Assembly: GCA_963377175.1 (NCBI GenBank)
Contig: CAUJNA010003779.1
Coordinates: forward strand, 37,501-101,500
Direction: 5' to 3'
Length of the DNA stretch: 64,000 nt
From: Effrenium voratum
Taxonomy: Eukaryota; Sar; Dinophyceae; Suessiales; Symbiodiniaceae
Notes under the pieces: generated by a model
Databases searched by the model: none
Seen by the model: only the letters and a program-made list of their open reading frames with translations
What the model was told of the DNA's origin: nothing
Position numbers and translations under genes: made by a program
In this document: piece after piece, positions 24,862 to 34,904 of the stretch
Layout of the letters: each line of letters opens with the position of its first letter
Position numbering within the stretch: position 1 is the first letter of the stretch

Positions 24862-26403
24862 TTACTGGGAAAAAGTTAAAGTTCCAACATCCAAGCAAAA
24901 TGCACCAAAGAATTGATGTTGACGCAAGTGCACGAGGATTGTTTGCTTTTGCAGAGTCCCGGCCAGTTCGATGAAGCGCGGCTGCCCGTAGACATCCCGC
25001 ACTGTGCGTATGAGTTCCAGGCCCTGGGCAAGACAACAGCAAGATACAAAAAATGATCCCCGAAAGCTTACTAATGCATGACCCCTTTGCAACTGCAGCC
25101 AACTCGACCCTTGAAGCGCCTGCATGGCTATGCCAAGGTCCGTGCTTGCCTCAGTGCGATTTTTGTACTTCAATCTCTCTTGCTGAAGCTTGATTGCTCA
25201 AGTGCATCTTCCAGATTGAGAGGCAAACGGAATCGGGAGCTTCAAATACAGCGGGATGTGTGTGGTGAACTTCCAAGTAAATTCGGGCACCAGGTGCGCC
25301 AATGGCAGAAGCAGCACGTAGAATTTCAGCGACAATGTCAAGGCCATCACTGCCGCCATCCAAGGCTCCATGATCTTCGAAGTCTTTAACCTCCTGTTGC
25401 AGTGTCGAGATCTCATGGCTCGGGATGTACGGCGGGTTAGAAACTATCAGGTCGAAGGAATCCTCTTTGGAAGTCTTGGCAAAGTCTTTGGCGGTGCACT
25501 GGTAAGCGGCAAGCCGGTCACGTACTCCGCATCTGATGGCATTCTCCTTTGTCAATGCGATGGCCGCGGTGGATGGGTCCACCGCCACGCCTTGCGCAGC
25601 TGGAAAGGCGTGAAGCAAAGATACGATGATGGCACCAGAACCGCAGCCGAAGTCAACGATGCGGCGAGGCTTGTTGGCCTTGATGATCCTGAAAGCCCAG
25701 ATCCAACCATGTCTGCTGCGGAGTTGTGTTTGTAAACAGTCCAGTAGCATGTCATGCTATTGTGTATTGTTTATAGCAGTGTAGCATGTTGACAAAAACG
25801 GCGTATCGCTTTGTTTCAAGATCTGGCAGCATCAATTAAACACTTCTTCCCGGGTCTACTTTCAGTCCTGTCAACTAGCTCCTCCGTCTCTGGTCTTGGT
25901 ATCAACACAGGCGCTCGCACCAACAGCTCTTCAGGCAGTGGATAGAATGGCCAGCTGCCCAATATGTATTGAACCTCAACGGAACATGGCATCAGAACGT
26001 GAAATCGACACATGCCAATTAGATTTGATTGCTTCATATGCACGACGTGCTTTTCCCAGCAACAAGCTTCGGTTCCGGAGCGGTTGCGCGGAAGTTTCGG
26101 AGAATCGGTTTGGCTCGATGCTGGGGAAACTCCTTGAGCCTATCAGATGCGTGTGAAGTTGGCCACATTTACCAAAATCGCAAAGCAAAACATCGAGATG
26201 CAGCCTTCAAGCGGTTGAACAAAATCCGGCTGAGCATCAGGTTCTCGCTGCGCTCGCCTTTCCAGCCACTGCTTCAGCGTCCCTTCTCGGTCCGCAGGGT
26301 CTTGGTGTTTCAGCGCGGAAAGGAAACACCTCACCGAGACCTCTGCATCCTCCGAGTCTAAGCCTCTCAGGGCAAGGCTTTGGACACCAACAAACAGGGC
26401 CAA
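24862..26403 (-). CDS. PrmC/HEMK-type N5-glutamine methyltransferase, at least 4 exons
   Basis: The product should methylate the GGQ glutamine of peptide-chain release factors using S-adenosylmethionine. Exon 1 (26239 up to about 26403, true start not found) encodes the helical N-domain, EDAEVSVRCFLSALKH..LKQWLERRAQREP. Exon 2 (25868-25974) encodes VQYILGSWPFYPLPEELLVR then APVLIPRPETEELVD, the family hallmark. Exon 3 (from 25688 down) encodes RIVDFGCGSGAII (SAM motif I) and FDLIVSNPPYIP, with the catalytic NPPY. A last exon (24862-25023) encodes GLELIRTVRDVYGQPRFIEL, the family's C-terminal strand. Intron 1 (25975-26238) and intron 2 (25689-25867) both start with GA, end with AG and keep the frame. 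The join between exon 3 and the last exon is unresolved. HEMK1-type proteins act in mitochondria; no targeting peptide can be judged here. The key residues all look intact. Confidence 0.88.
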
Positions 26404-27390
26404 TTGAACAGCGCCCGAAATCCGAAACCATGACCTTTATTCCAACATGTAGAGATAGACTATATCCGCCGACTGCTTCCCAACAAAACACGTAATTGGA
26501 ACACGTACGGCCCTCATCAGGCTAAACTTTGCAGAATGTCGGGGTGATGCCTGTTTAGCTGTGAACGTCATAGCTTTATTGGGATTTAGCTTTCTTGTAG
26601 CTTTGTGATTCATGAATACATTATATTGTATATCATATATACAGGATTGGTACGTTAGACATCCACAGCTGCCTGCAGCTGAGAGATTGACCCACTACAG
26701 CTGTATGCATGCAAGAAGCGGAGTGCCAGGCGGCAGTTTGGGCAGCTTAAGAAAACTGAGTGATGCTTAGCACAATGAAGGCGGCACGTGGTTTCGGCAG
26801 CCAATGAAACCATGGCCAATTGAGGAAAGTTGCGACTCTCTTGATGTGCCCTCCCTGAGGACTTTTGGGGAGTCATTGGCATCCAAAAAAGAAGCAAAGA
26901 AGGTCCATGCTCATGTCACTGGCCGCCGAAACCACACGCCTGCTTTTTGCAGGTAGCTTCTGGCTGCTCTCTCTTCATTCCGGGCCAGTGCAGCAAGCCG
27001 CCGCGCGGGCTCCTCACCCAGGGCCCAGTTCGCGGGAAGGCATCCCAGTGACTGATTTTGCCGTCATCTCCAGTGTCACAAGTTCGATGGAGTGTCACGT
27101 CCAAGAAGTATGCTTGAGCTTGACCAATCTGGGTGTCTCGTGTTCAGGTTGGACACCCCAAAGCGGTGGTTTTCCCTTTTCCCTGTGTCCCTTTTCAAAC
27201 CAACCAACAAAGGGAACCCCCCCAACAAAAAAAACAAAAACTGTCTTGCCTGTTGTCTTTTGATTGGCCAGCTCCAATGCACCAGTCCTGGCGCGTGCAG
27301 CCTCTTTGCACGCGCTGGCAGAGCACCAGAGTCGTGGTCACTGCACTCACCGGCCTTAGAGTTTGGGCAGGGCGCTGATTCCAATGATCT

Positions 27391-27502
27391 GGCTGTGGCT
27401 CAAACAAATCTACCAAAATGGCACCTTGGTAGATGGAACCAAAGACTCAAACCTGCGTAACCCTGTTTTTTTTGTTTTTTTTTTTAATTTTGAGCCACAC
27501 AC
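27391..27502. mobile_element. inverted-repeat element, family 1
   Basis: Begins GGCTGTGGCTCAAAC, ends TTAATTTTGAGCCACACA. The CTC instead of GTC variant is shared with 22868 and 50595. Contains a T-rich run. Confidence 0.75.
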
Positions 27503-27849
27503 ATATGCGTCCAAAGGATCACAAAGACACTGCAACTCAGCCCCCAGCCATGCACTTCTCCGTTGCGCCCGCTGCGGCGCCTGCACAAAAAACACGCACA
27601 CTTAGCTCTGTGTGAAGCAGCGAACTGCACCGGGCCTTGGCAAGCTGCCAGCTTGCGCGGAGCGTCCTTCCCTGCGTCAGTCTCCAATTGCTGCGTCCGC
27701 CCACAGAGCGTTTTGTTTCCTGCCTGAAGGTGTGGTACCGGCTGTGGTTGCAGAACACGAGCCCACGACATAGCTTGGACTTGACAGCAACTATAAGCCA
27801 GCGCAAAACGGCAGGCGCATGTGTGAGATCGTTCTCTCAGATGTACTCT

Positions 27850-29160
27850 GCCAGCCCCTCCCAGCGACTTTTCTGCAACTCTCTCCGCCATTGGTCTCGA
27901 GCAACAAGCTGGGCCGCATCCAACGATCTCCGGCGTGGCTTAGCATGGCCTGCATCTCGGCGTGCCGGTCCAGGCCCTTTGCGCCATCTCCGAGTTCGCG
28001 AGCTGACAACTCGCAGGACTAGTACCTCATGAATACCTGACCACGTCGCCGCTTCGCTCGGTCCTGTGCTGCAACAGTGCAGAGAAATAAGCAGATGTTC
28101 AGGCGCATTCCGTCGAAACTCAAACAACTGTCATGGTTGTAGTCCTTCGCAGCAAGTGCAAAGGCGGCATCAAAGATCTTGCACTCTTCTGGCCCTGCAT
28201 GCCTGCCTGGGCGTGTCCATCGGTCGTTTGTTATTCTGCTTGCGCAAAGTCTTTGAGGCGGAGACCATAAGCTATCTCAAAGTGCTGGTCCATGCCAGGC
28301 ACCTGAAGCTGCCAGCGGCCCGCCCCTTTGGCACCAAACAAAAACGACCCCTTCCGCAGTCCGCATGCCTTCTTCTGCAGCACCTTTGCAACCTGCGTTA
28401 TGCGAGCTGCGCGAACTCTATTGCTTACGCCGAAGCCTGCACAGTACGAGTCTGAGTTGGTATGAGTTTGCTTCTCCTTGGCCTACGCGCGAAAAAAGCA
28501 ACGCACAGTTTGCCGTGTTGCTTGCTTGGCCGCACAGCTTGGCTGCCTTTTCCTACCCCACAGGTTAACGTTTGCAACGACGCCGAGCCAACGAGGAGAG
28601 CTTGTCTTCTCCCAAATAGCGGCCGTGCTGCTTGTGAGGGTCAAATCAACCCGCCTTGGAGTCGGGCATCTTCTATCATAACACTGTGACATGAAGCGTT
28701 CTTCTGGCCCGGATCCGAGATACGTGCTTCCTACTTGCTGCTAGAAACACTACAAATTGTTTCTCTCAAGTGTCCAAAGCAAGCATCCGTATAGCTCAGC
28801 CGGGATTGCATCACAAATCCGAACCCCTGCGCCGTTCTATATATATATATATATGTATGCACATATATATATATATATGTATATTGGGGGTTGTACAAAA
28901 TTACTTTGCCTGGGAACCTCCCAATCGCCGGCCAACCACGGTCCAATCGCGGTCCCACAGTTCCCAATCGCGGAGCAACATTGGGCATAGCCGCCTTCTT
29001 TTTCGCTTCTCGCCGCTGCAACTTGCTCGATCCTATGAGTCCACAGAACCTGATGTGGTAGAAGTGCTGCTCGAGGAACTGGACTCATTGCTGTCTGAAG
29101 CAAAGTCTTTCATGTGGCTCCATTTTTCCCTCCGCCTCAGCAACTTGTTGGCCACCATAA
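27850..29160 (-). CDS. unidentified minus-strand gene, probable exons
   Basis: Several minus-strand segments have protein-like sequence but match no family I know: 29035-29160 (VANKLLRRREKWSHMKDFAS, then a Ser/Thr-rich tail and stop at about 29035), 28240-28420 (RVRAARITQVAKVLQKKACG and GMDQHFEIAYGLRLKDFAQA), 28115-28195 (PEECKIFDAAFALAAKDYNH) and 27840-27935 (RSLDAAQLVARDQWRRELQK). Some are followed by GC or GA donors in AG|G context. They may belong to one or two genes. The function is unknown; the assignment rests on composition and on agreement with the strand of the other genes. Confidence 0.35.
28840..28884. repeat. TA-rich simple repeat
   Basis: (TA)n with two short interruptions. Confidence 0.9.
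28920..28976 (+). repeat. CCAATCGCG minisatellite, block 1
   Basis: Units of 10-12 bp of the type GGTCCAATCGCG and CCAATCGCCGGCCAACC. The same units recur at 29293-29340 and 30473-30515. Confidence 0.75.
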
Positions 29161-29292
29161 ACCTGCTTCAGAGTCGTGGCTCGCTGTCTTCGGGGGCGGT
29201 CACCAACAAGTCAACCTTTCACCGGAACAAGAAAGAAGTGACAAGAAGGAAGCGGCAGAGCCCGGATGGGCAGGGGCTCACTGGCGGAATTC

Positions 29293-29340
29293 GTCCAATC
29301 GCGGTCCAATCGCAGTCCAATCGCCGTCCAATCGCGGAAT
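29293..29340 (+). repeat. CCAATCGCG minisatellite, block 2
   Basis: Four consecutive GTCCAATCGC-type units. Confidence 0.8.
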
Positions 29341-29954
29341 TCGTCGGCGAAACTTCGGTTTGCAGCTTCCATCTAGCCCTTGCTAGCAATCAGGCTTGGA
29401 AAGCACTGTCTGGGCCTGCCAGACAAATTCAACATCCAGGGTTCTAGAGGGAACTTTCGGGCAAGCCTGCGCAGTCAAAATCAGCGACATGCGTCGGGAT
29501 GTTTCAGAAAGGATGTTTCAGACCTGCTTCAGACCTGCTTCAGACCCTAAGGCCCTAGGGTGAGCAAAACAATCGATCAACCCTAAAGCAATGACGTCTC
29601 GTTTTCCAGCAAGCAACAAAAAAGTAGAAACAAAGCAGCCCCGGTAGTAAGGTACCGTTACTACAACGCCAGCGGTCGTAGCAGTAATAGCAATCCCCCA
29701 GAAAAGATGACACTCATCCTGCTGTGGCGGTCCAATAGCCCTGGATGCAGCGCGGTAGCAAGTCAAACGAACACTTTGAGACATGATAGAAAAATACAAC
29801 GCAGGCCGAACCCATCGCAAAACCCCATCTAGGGAAGGAGCGGCGCAAGCAACAACACAACATAACACAACTGGGATGCTTCAGAGATGTTGTATCGTTT
29901 TGCGGGCAGCGCCCGTGAGAAGGTAGAAGCGTGAAATAGGCACTACGCGAATTC

Positions 29955-30065
29955 TACGCGGCCGCGGGTTCCGCGCGCGCAGGTTCCGCGCCTGCGGGTT
30001 CCGCGCGCGCGGGTTCCGCGTCTGTGGGTTCCGCGCGCTCGGGTTCCGCGCGCGAGCGGTCCGCA
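29955..30065 (+). repeat. 18-bp GC-rich minisatellite
   Basis: Six or so units of GGGTTCCGCGCGCGCG type. On the minus strand it reads as a repeated RARNPQ-like hexapeptide, most likely without meaning. Composed largely of CG steps, hence Z-DNA-prone. Confidence 0.85.
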
Positions 30066-30239
30066 CTCGCGCGTGCGTTTTGCATGCTACTTGGCTTGCC
30101 ACAACAGAATACTCAAGCTGCACCCGGCAACTGCTGCTTACTAAGTCATTACCACAAATTCGTGGCAATAATGAAAGTACTAGCAAAACCAGACATGCTG
30201 GTAGGATTCCTGGCAATTTAAGCTATTATACTGAACGAA

Positions 30240-30391
30240 TGGCGGTAGTCGTGATAGTAGTAGAAGTAGTACCAGTAGTGGTGGTAGTAGTGGTAGCAGA
30301 AGAAGTAGCAGCAGCGGTAGCGGCAGCAGTAGCAGTAGCGGAAGTAATAAGAAAAATAGTAGTATCAGTACTAGTAGTAGTAGTAGTAGTC

Positions 30392-30425
<34 letters not shown>
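30240..30425 (+). repeat. GTA trinucleotide repeat
   Basis: About 185 bp of GTAGTA with GTC, GAA and GCA interruptions, becoming pure near 30375-30422. Confidence 0.9.
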
Positions 30426-30472
30426 ATGCTAAGCAACTTCCAAATTCATGATGATTTCGTTTCCCTTTCGCG

Positions 30473-30515
30473 CTCCAATCGCCGGCCAACCGCGGCTCGA
30501 GTTTTCCCAATCGCG
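30473..30515 (+). repeat. CCAATCGCG minisatellite, block 3
   Basis: CCAATCGCCGGCCAACCGCGG and CCCAATCGCGCG, as in block 1. Confidence 0.65.
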
Positions 30516-30574
30516 CGACTCAACAAGTTACCTCTCTTCATAAGTTTTAGACACGCAATTACGGACGGCCCCCA

Positions 30575-30620
30575 TATATATATATATACATAAACATATA
30601 TACAAACATATATATATATA
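30575..30620. repeat. TA-rich simple repeat
   Basis: Imperfect (TA)n ending exactly at the GC-rich module that starts at 30621. Confidence 0.85.
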
Positions 30621-30667
30621 TCCGCCGACCCCTTCTCCTCAAAGGGGGAGGCGCACGGGAAGGGTGG
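30621..30667 (+). repeat. satellite-leading module, copy 2
   Basis: TCCGCCGACCCCTTCTCCTC..GGGAGGCGCACGGGAAGGG, close to the copy at 12957, again followed directly by the GAT/ATC satellite. Confidence 0.8.
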
Positions 30668-32740
30668 TTGCAGCACAAGCGCATGTATTAATCTTTGAGG
30701 CAAGCATATGACTACTGGCATCATACGGATGCCCATCATCATCATCATCATCGATATGATCCTTCATCATTCTTATCGTCAACATCATCATCATCATCAT
30801 CATTTCTATATCCTTCAACATCATCATCTCTTATTAGCCGGCACTGGTGATGCCGCGGATGTCATCATCATCTCTTATTCGGCAGCACTGGTGATGCAAA
30901 GGGTGTTATGATGATAGTTGTCATCATAATCATCATCATGATCATCCTTATTATGATGTCATCGCTCTTCTCATCATCATCATGATGATCATCATCATCT
31001 CATTCGTATTCTTATTCTTATATGCATTTCAAAAGTAACGTTAGGCCCCATTGGCAATGCAGACGATGCTACGATGATAGTTATCATCACAGTCCTCATC
31101 CTTATCATCACTATCATCATGGTCATCATCATCTCTTGTTAGCCGGCACTGATGATGCCGAGGATGCTACGATGATATATATCATCACAGCCCTCATCTT
31201 TGTCATTGTAATCATCACGGTCATCATCGTCTCTTAGTAGCCGGCACTGGTGATGCCGAGGATGCTACGATGATAGTTATCATCACAGTCCTCATCCTTG
31301 TCATCAGTATCATCACGGTCATCACCATCTCTTATTAGGCAGCACTGGTGATGCAAAGGGTGTTACGATGATAGTTATCATCATAATCATCATCATGATG
31401 AGCCTTATTATGATGTCATCGCTCTTCTCATCATCATCATGATGATCATCATCATCTCATTCTTGTTCTTATTCTTATATGCATTTCAAAAGTAACGTTA
31501 GACCCCATTGGCAATGCAGAGATGCTACGACGATACTTATCATCACAGTCCTCATCCTTATCATCACTATCATCATGGTTATCATCATCTCTTATTAGCC
31601 GGCACTGGTGATGCCGAGGATGTCATCATCATCTCTTATTAGGCAGCACTGGTGATGCAAAGGGTGTTATGATGATAGTTATCATCATAATCATCATCAT
31701 GATCATCCTTATTATGATGTCATCGCTCTTCTCATCATCTTCTTATTCTTATATGCATTTCAAAAGTAACGTTAGACCCCATTGGCAATGCAGAGGATGC
31801 TACGATGATAGTTATCATCACAGTCCTCATCCTTATCATCACTATCATCATGGTCATCATCATCTCTTGTTAGCCGGCACTGATGATGCCGAGGATGCTA
31901 CGATGATATATATCAACACAGCCCTCATCTTTGTATATAGAAGAAAGATAGAAGAAAGATATGATGATAATGATGACAATCATGATGACAATGATGAAGG
32001 CGATGACTATGATGACAATCATCATGAAGATGATAAGGATGATGACTCTTATGATAAACATATCCATCGTACTGTCATGATAACTATCTGCATTACCAAG
32101 GATGCCTAACGCCACAATTGAAATGTACATAGAAAGTATAGAAGAAAGATAGAAGAAGAGATGATGATGATGATGACAATTGATGATGACAATGATGATG
32201 ACGATGATGAAGGCGATGAGTATGATGACAATCATCATGAAGATGATAAGGATGATGACTCTTATGATAACTATCATCGTAGCATCCTCTGCATTACCAA
32301 AGCTGCGGATGACTGTCATGATAACTATCATCGTAGCATTCTCTGCATTACCAAGGGTGCCTAACGCCACAATTGAAATGTGTATAGAAGAAAGATAGAA
32401 GAAAGAGATGATGATGATGACAATCATGATCACAATGATGAAGGCGATGACTATGATGACAATCATCATGAAGATGATAAGGATGATGACTCTTATGATA
32501 ACTATCATCGTAGCATCTTCTGCATTACCAAAGGTTCCTAACGACATTTGAAATATGAAGTTATTATTTTATTATTTTTGGTTTACTCAGGCTGGGACCC
32601 TGGTTAAAAGTGTGTGTTTGTCATCAGAGTTTCATATGATTTCATTGCATCATTCGCAGCATCTCTGGCAATCATGGGGATAGTCATCACTACGCATCCC
32701 CAGCATCTCCAGCAGCGATGATCATAATCATGACCACGCA
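30668..32740. repeat. GAT/ATC satellite, block 2, with head-to-head halves
   Basis: From about 30700 to 31930 the plus strand repeats a long unit with landmarks TATGCATTTCAAAAGTAACG, CATTGGCAATGCAGA, GGATGCTACGATGATAGTTA and TAGCCGGCACTG.TGATG. From about 31940 to 32560 the same landmarks appear as reverse complements (TAACTATCATCGTAGCATCC, CTCTGCATTACCAA, CAATTGAAATGTACATA). The block is therefore two oppositely oriented arrays meeting near 31935. The many open frames are repeat artefacts. Confidence 0.85.
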
Positions 32741-32959
32741 TTACTGTCGAAACGGCACCTCGCCTCAGATGCCATTTGGGTCAAAAAGAAACCAAAGAAA
32801 CCAAAACCAAGGGCACTGTTTTTGGTTGCTCGAAAACCACAACTAAATCCAGGGGTCGGCGGCACTGGGCGGCAGCCCTTAAATATATACACATATAAAC
32901 AGACATAGCAGAAGCAATCTTTTTCAAAAGTGTGATGGAATTGTCTGCTGTTTCGCCGG

Positions 32960-33300
32960 CTCACGCCTCATTGGCCGCCTCCAGCCAGTCCAGGAAGCTG
33001 CAGTCTTTCACCAGCTTCTTGCGCAGTGCCTCCGCGTGCAGGACCGAAGCGGAAGGAGTGAATGGGGGACCCAACAAATCCCCCAAAATCGGTGGCTTGT
33101 TCTTTCCCCTTTGGTTCCCCCAGAAAAAATAAGAAGAAAGAACAACAAAAAGAAACAACCCAAAAAATATTCCCCGGAAAAAAAATAAAGACGGGGGCGC
33201 GTTCATTTCGGCCCGTGTCCCTAATGGCGCCTCCAGCAGGCAATAGGTGAGCACTCCCTGCTGCAAGCCGTCGAGCCAGGCTTCCAGCGCTGACTGACCC
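32960..33300 (-). CDS. unidentified minus-strand exon candidates
   Basis: Two short helical segments look coding on the minus strand: about 33220-33300 (SALEAWLDGLQQGVLTYCLL) and about 32965-33055 (LHAEALRKKLVKDCSFLDWL). Between them lies C- and T-rich non-coding sequence. They may be the 3' exons of the unidentified gene whose other candidates lie at 34905-37690. No family recognised. Confidence 0.3.
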
Positions 33301-33969
33301 AGACCTCACAGCGGCTCGCCGTTCTGGCGGGGGGGGGGGGGGTTCAAAGAAACCAAAGGGGAGCCACTTCTTTCGGGGTCCCTCCGAAAGAAGAAGGAAA
33401 AAAGGGAGCAGCGTGCCTTTCTTGAGGTGCGGGTGTTCCCACATGCAAATGCAATGTGCTCTTGGGCCCATGCCACTGGCAGTGATGCAGAACACCGCAG
33501 AGCCTGACCAACCCCCAAATATCCCAAGGCCCTCTGGACATTGAGCGGTGTAACAGGTTCCTTATCGCCGGCCCCTCAAGGCATGGGGCATTCCAGTTGC
33601 AAGATCTTCCCTTCGCAAGTTACACTTGCAATTTGCAAAGCCAGTGGAGTTTTCAAAGCACAGGAGAACCCAAAGATCAAAAGGCCAACAAGAATCTAGT
33701 TACTCTAGTTGTTCCAGCCAATAGGGCCCACTTCTTTTAGGGTGGGTCCCTGATTTAGGCAATCTGCACCAGTGACAACTGGTGAACTGCTTAAAGACAG
33801 GCCTTCATGCAGTGGAGCGGCCAGGTCTGGCTGTACCCACGTGAAGCGTGTCCACAGCGGCCTCACAGAAGCTTCGAAAACCCGAGTCAGCAAGTTTGTC
33901 ATGATCAAAACCCGGCGTTCGCCTCGCCCAGGTCTTTTCTTTGAATCTTTCCCCTTCCCCAACGCCTTG

Positions 33970-34500
33970 AAATTGTCGGGGTCGCCGGCGTCCGGCTTTA
34001 TGGGCCCATTTTTGTCGCAAACGCGCTGAGAAAACAAGTCTTTTGGTCCCGAAAAGCATGACCTCCTGCTGGCCAGGCCTGTCTGAGACTAGCCCCACAA
34101 GCAAGGCCCAGCCCATCCCCCCAAACAACCAGCAGCGCCTCGCCCAACCAGCAACCCACCCAGGCCCAGCCCAACCAGCAACCCCAAGCAAGGGACGCGT
34201 CAAAAAAAGCGGCCTTGTCTCAATCTGACATGTCTCAGACTGGACTCACGTGTCTGATACTAGCCTCGGCCCAGCTCAGCGTCTGAGACTCGCCCCAACA
34301 AGCAACCACCCAAGCAAGGCTCAGCCCAGCCCGCCCAGCCCAGGCCAAGGCCCCAGCCCGCCCTGTCTGCTGGCTTCATGACTCACTCCTGGTCCTGTGC
34401 ATCGCCTTGCCCTTGCCTTGAGGCTTCCTGCGGGCCCATGACATAAATTGGTCCAACGACGCCAGAACCTGTCCATGCCTGAATCGCCACTCGACCAGCT
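33970..34500 (+). repeat. segment duplicated at 22080-22560, copy 2
   Basis: See the first copy for shared blocks. This copy is longer between the TGACC block and the CATGACTCACTCCT block because of extra CAGCCCA-rich sequence. Confidence 0.7.
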
Positions 34501-34579
34501 CTGCTGCTTGCAGTCGAACCACAGACGCTGCGCGCTTGGCTGGGCCGAGGCGGGCAACGCGCAGCATTTACAATTGAAA

Positions 34580-34697
34580 TGGTCTACCCAGAACCATGCT
34601 TCAAGAATCAAGAAGGCGGCCGCAGCTATTTATGGCAAGGGGATTGTCCCTTACTAACCTTCACTTGCCCGGGTTTTGATGACTCCAGTGAGGCTCA
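34580..34697 (+). repeat. dispersed repeat family 2, copy 3
   Basis: Carries the same landmarks as 12777-12894, but the terminal GTGGCTCAAGTGAGG is altered to ATGACTCCAGTGAGG. Confidence 0.8.
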
Positions 34698-34785
34698 GCG
34701 GCAAATGGTCCATGCTGCGCCTCCATATCGTGCACGGCAAGCGTCGTGGAATGGCATTCGCCTCAAGCGCAAGGATAGCAATATG

Positions 34786-34895
34786 GTTGGGCGTGGGTCC
34801 AAAATAGGGTAACCCCACAATGGGTTGCCCTGGTAAATGGAAAGGACTAAGACCTGCGGTCCAACACCTTGAGGTTTTGTTTATGACCCATACCC
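34786..34895. mobile_element. inverted-repeat element, family 1
   Basis: Left end GGGCGTGGGTCCAAAATAGG, right end TTTATGACCCATACCC, flanked by ATATG at 34781-34785 and 34896-34900. Confidence 0.75.
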
Positions 34896-34904
34896 ATATG
34901 CCAG

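Noticed and set aside
31669..32547. Met/Ile- and Asp-rich frames
   Set aside because: They follow the GAT/ATC satellite.
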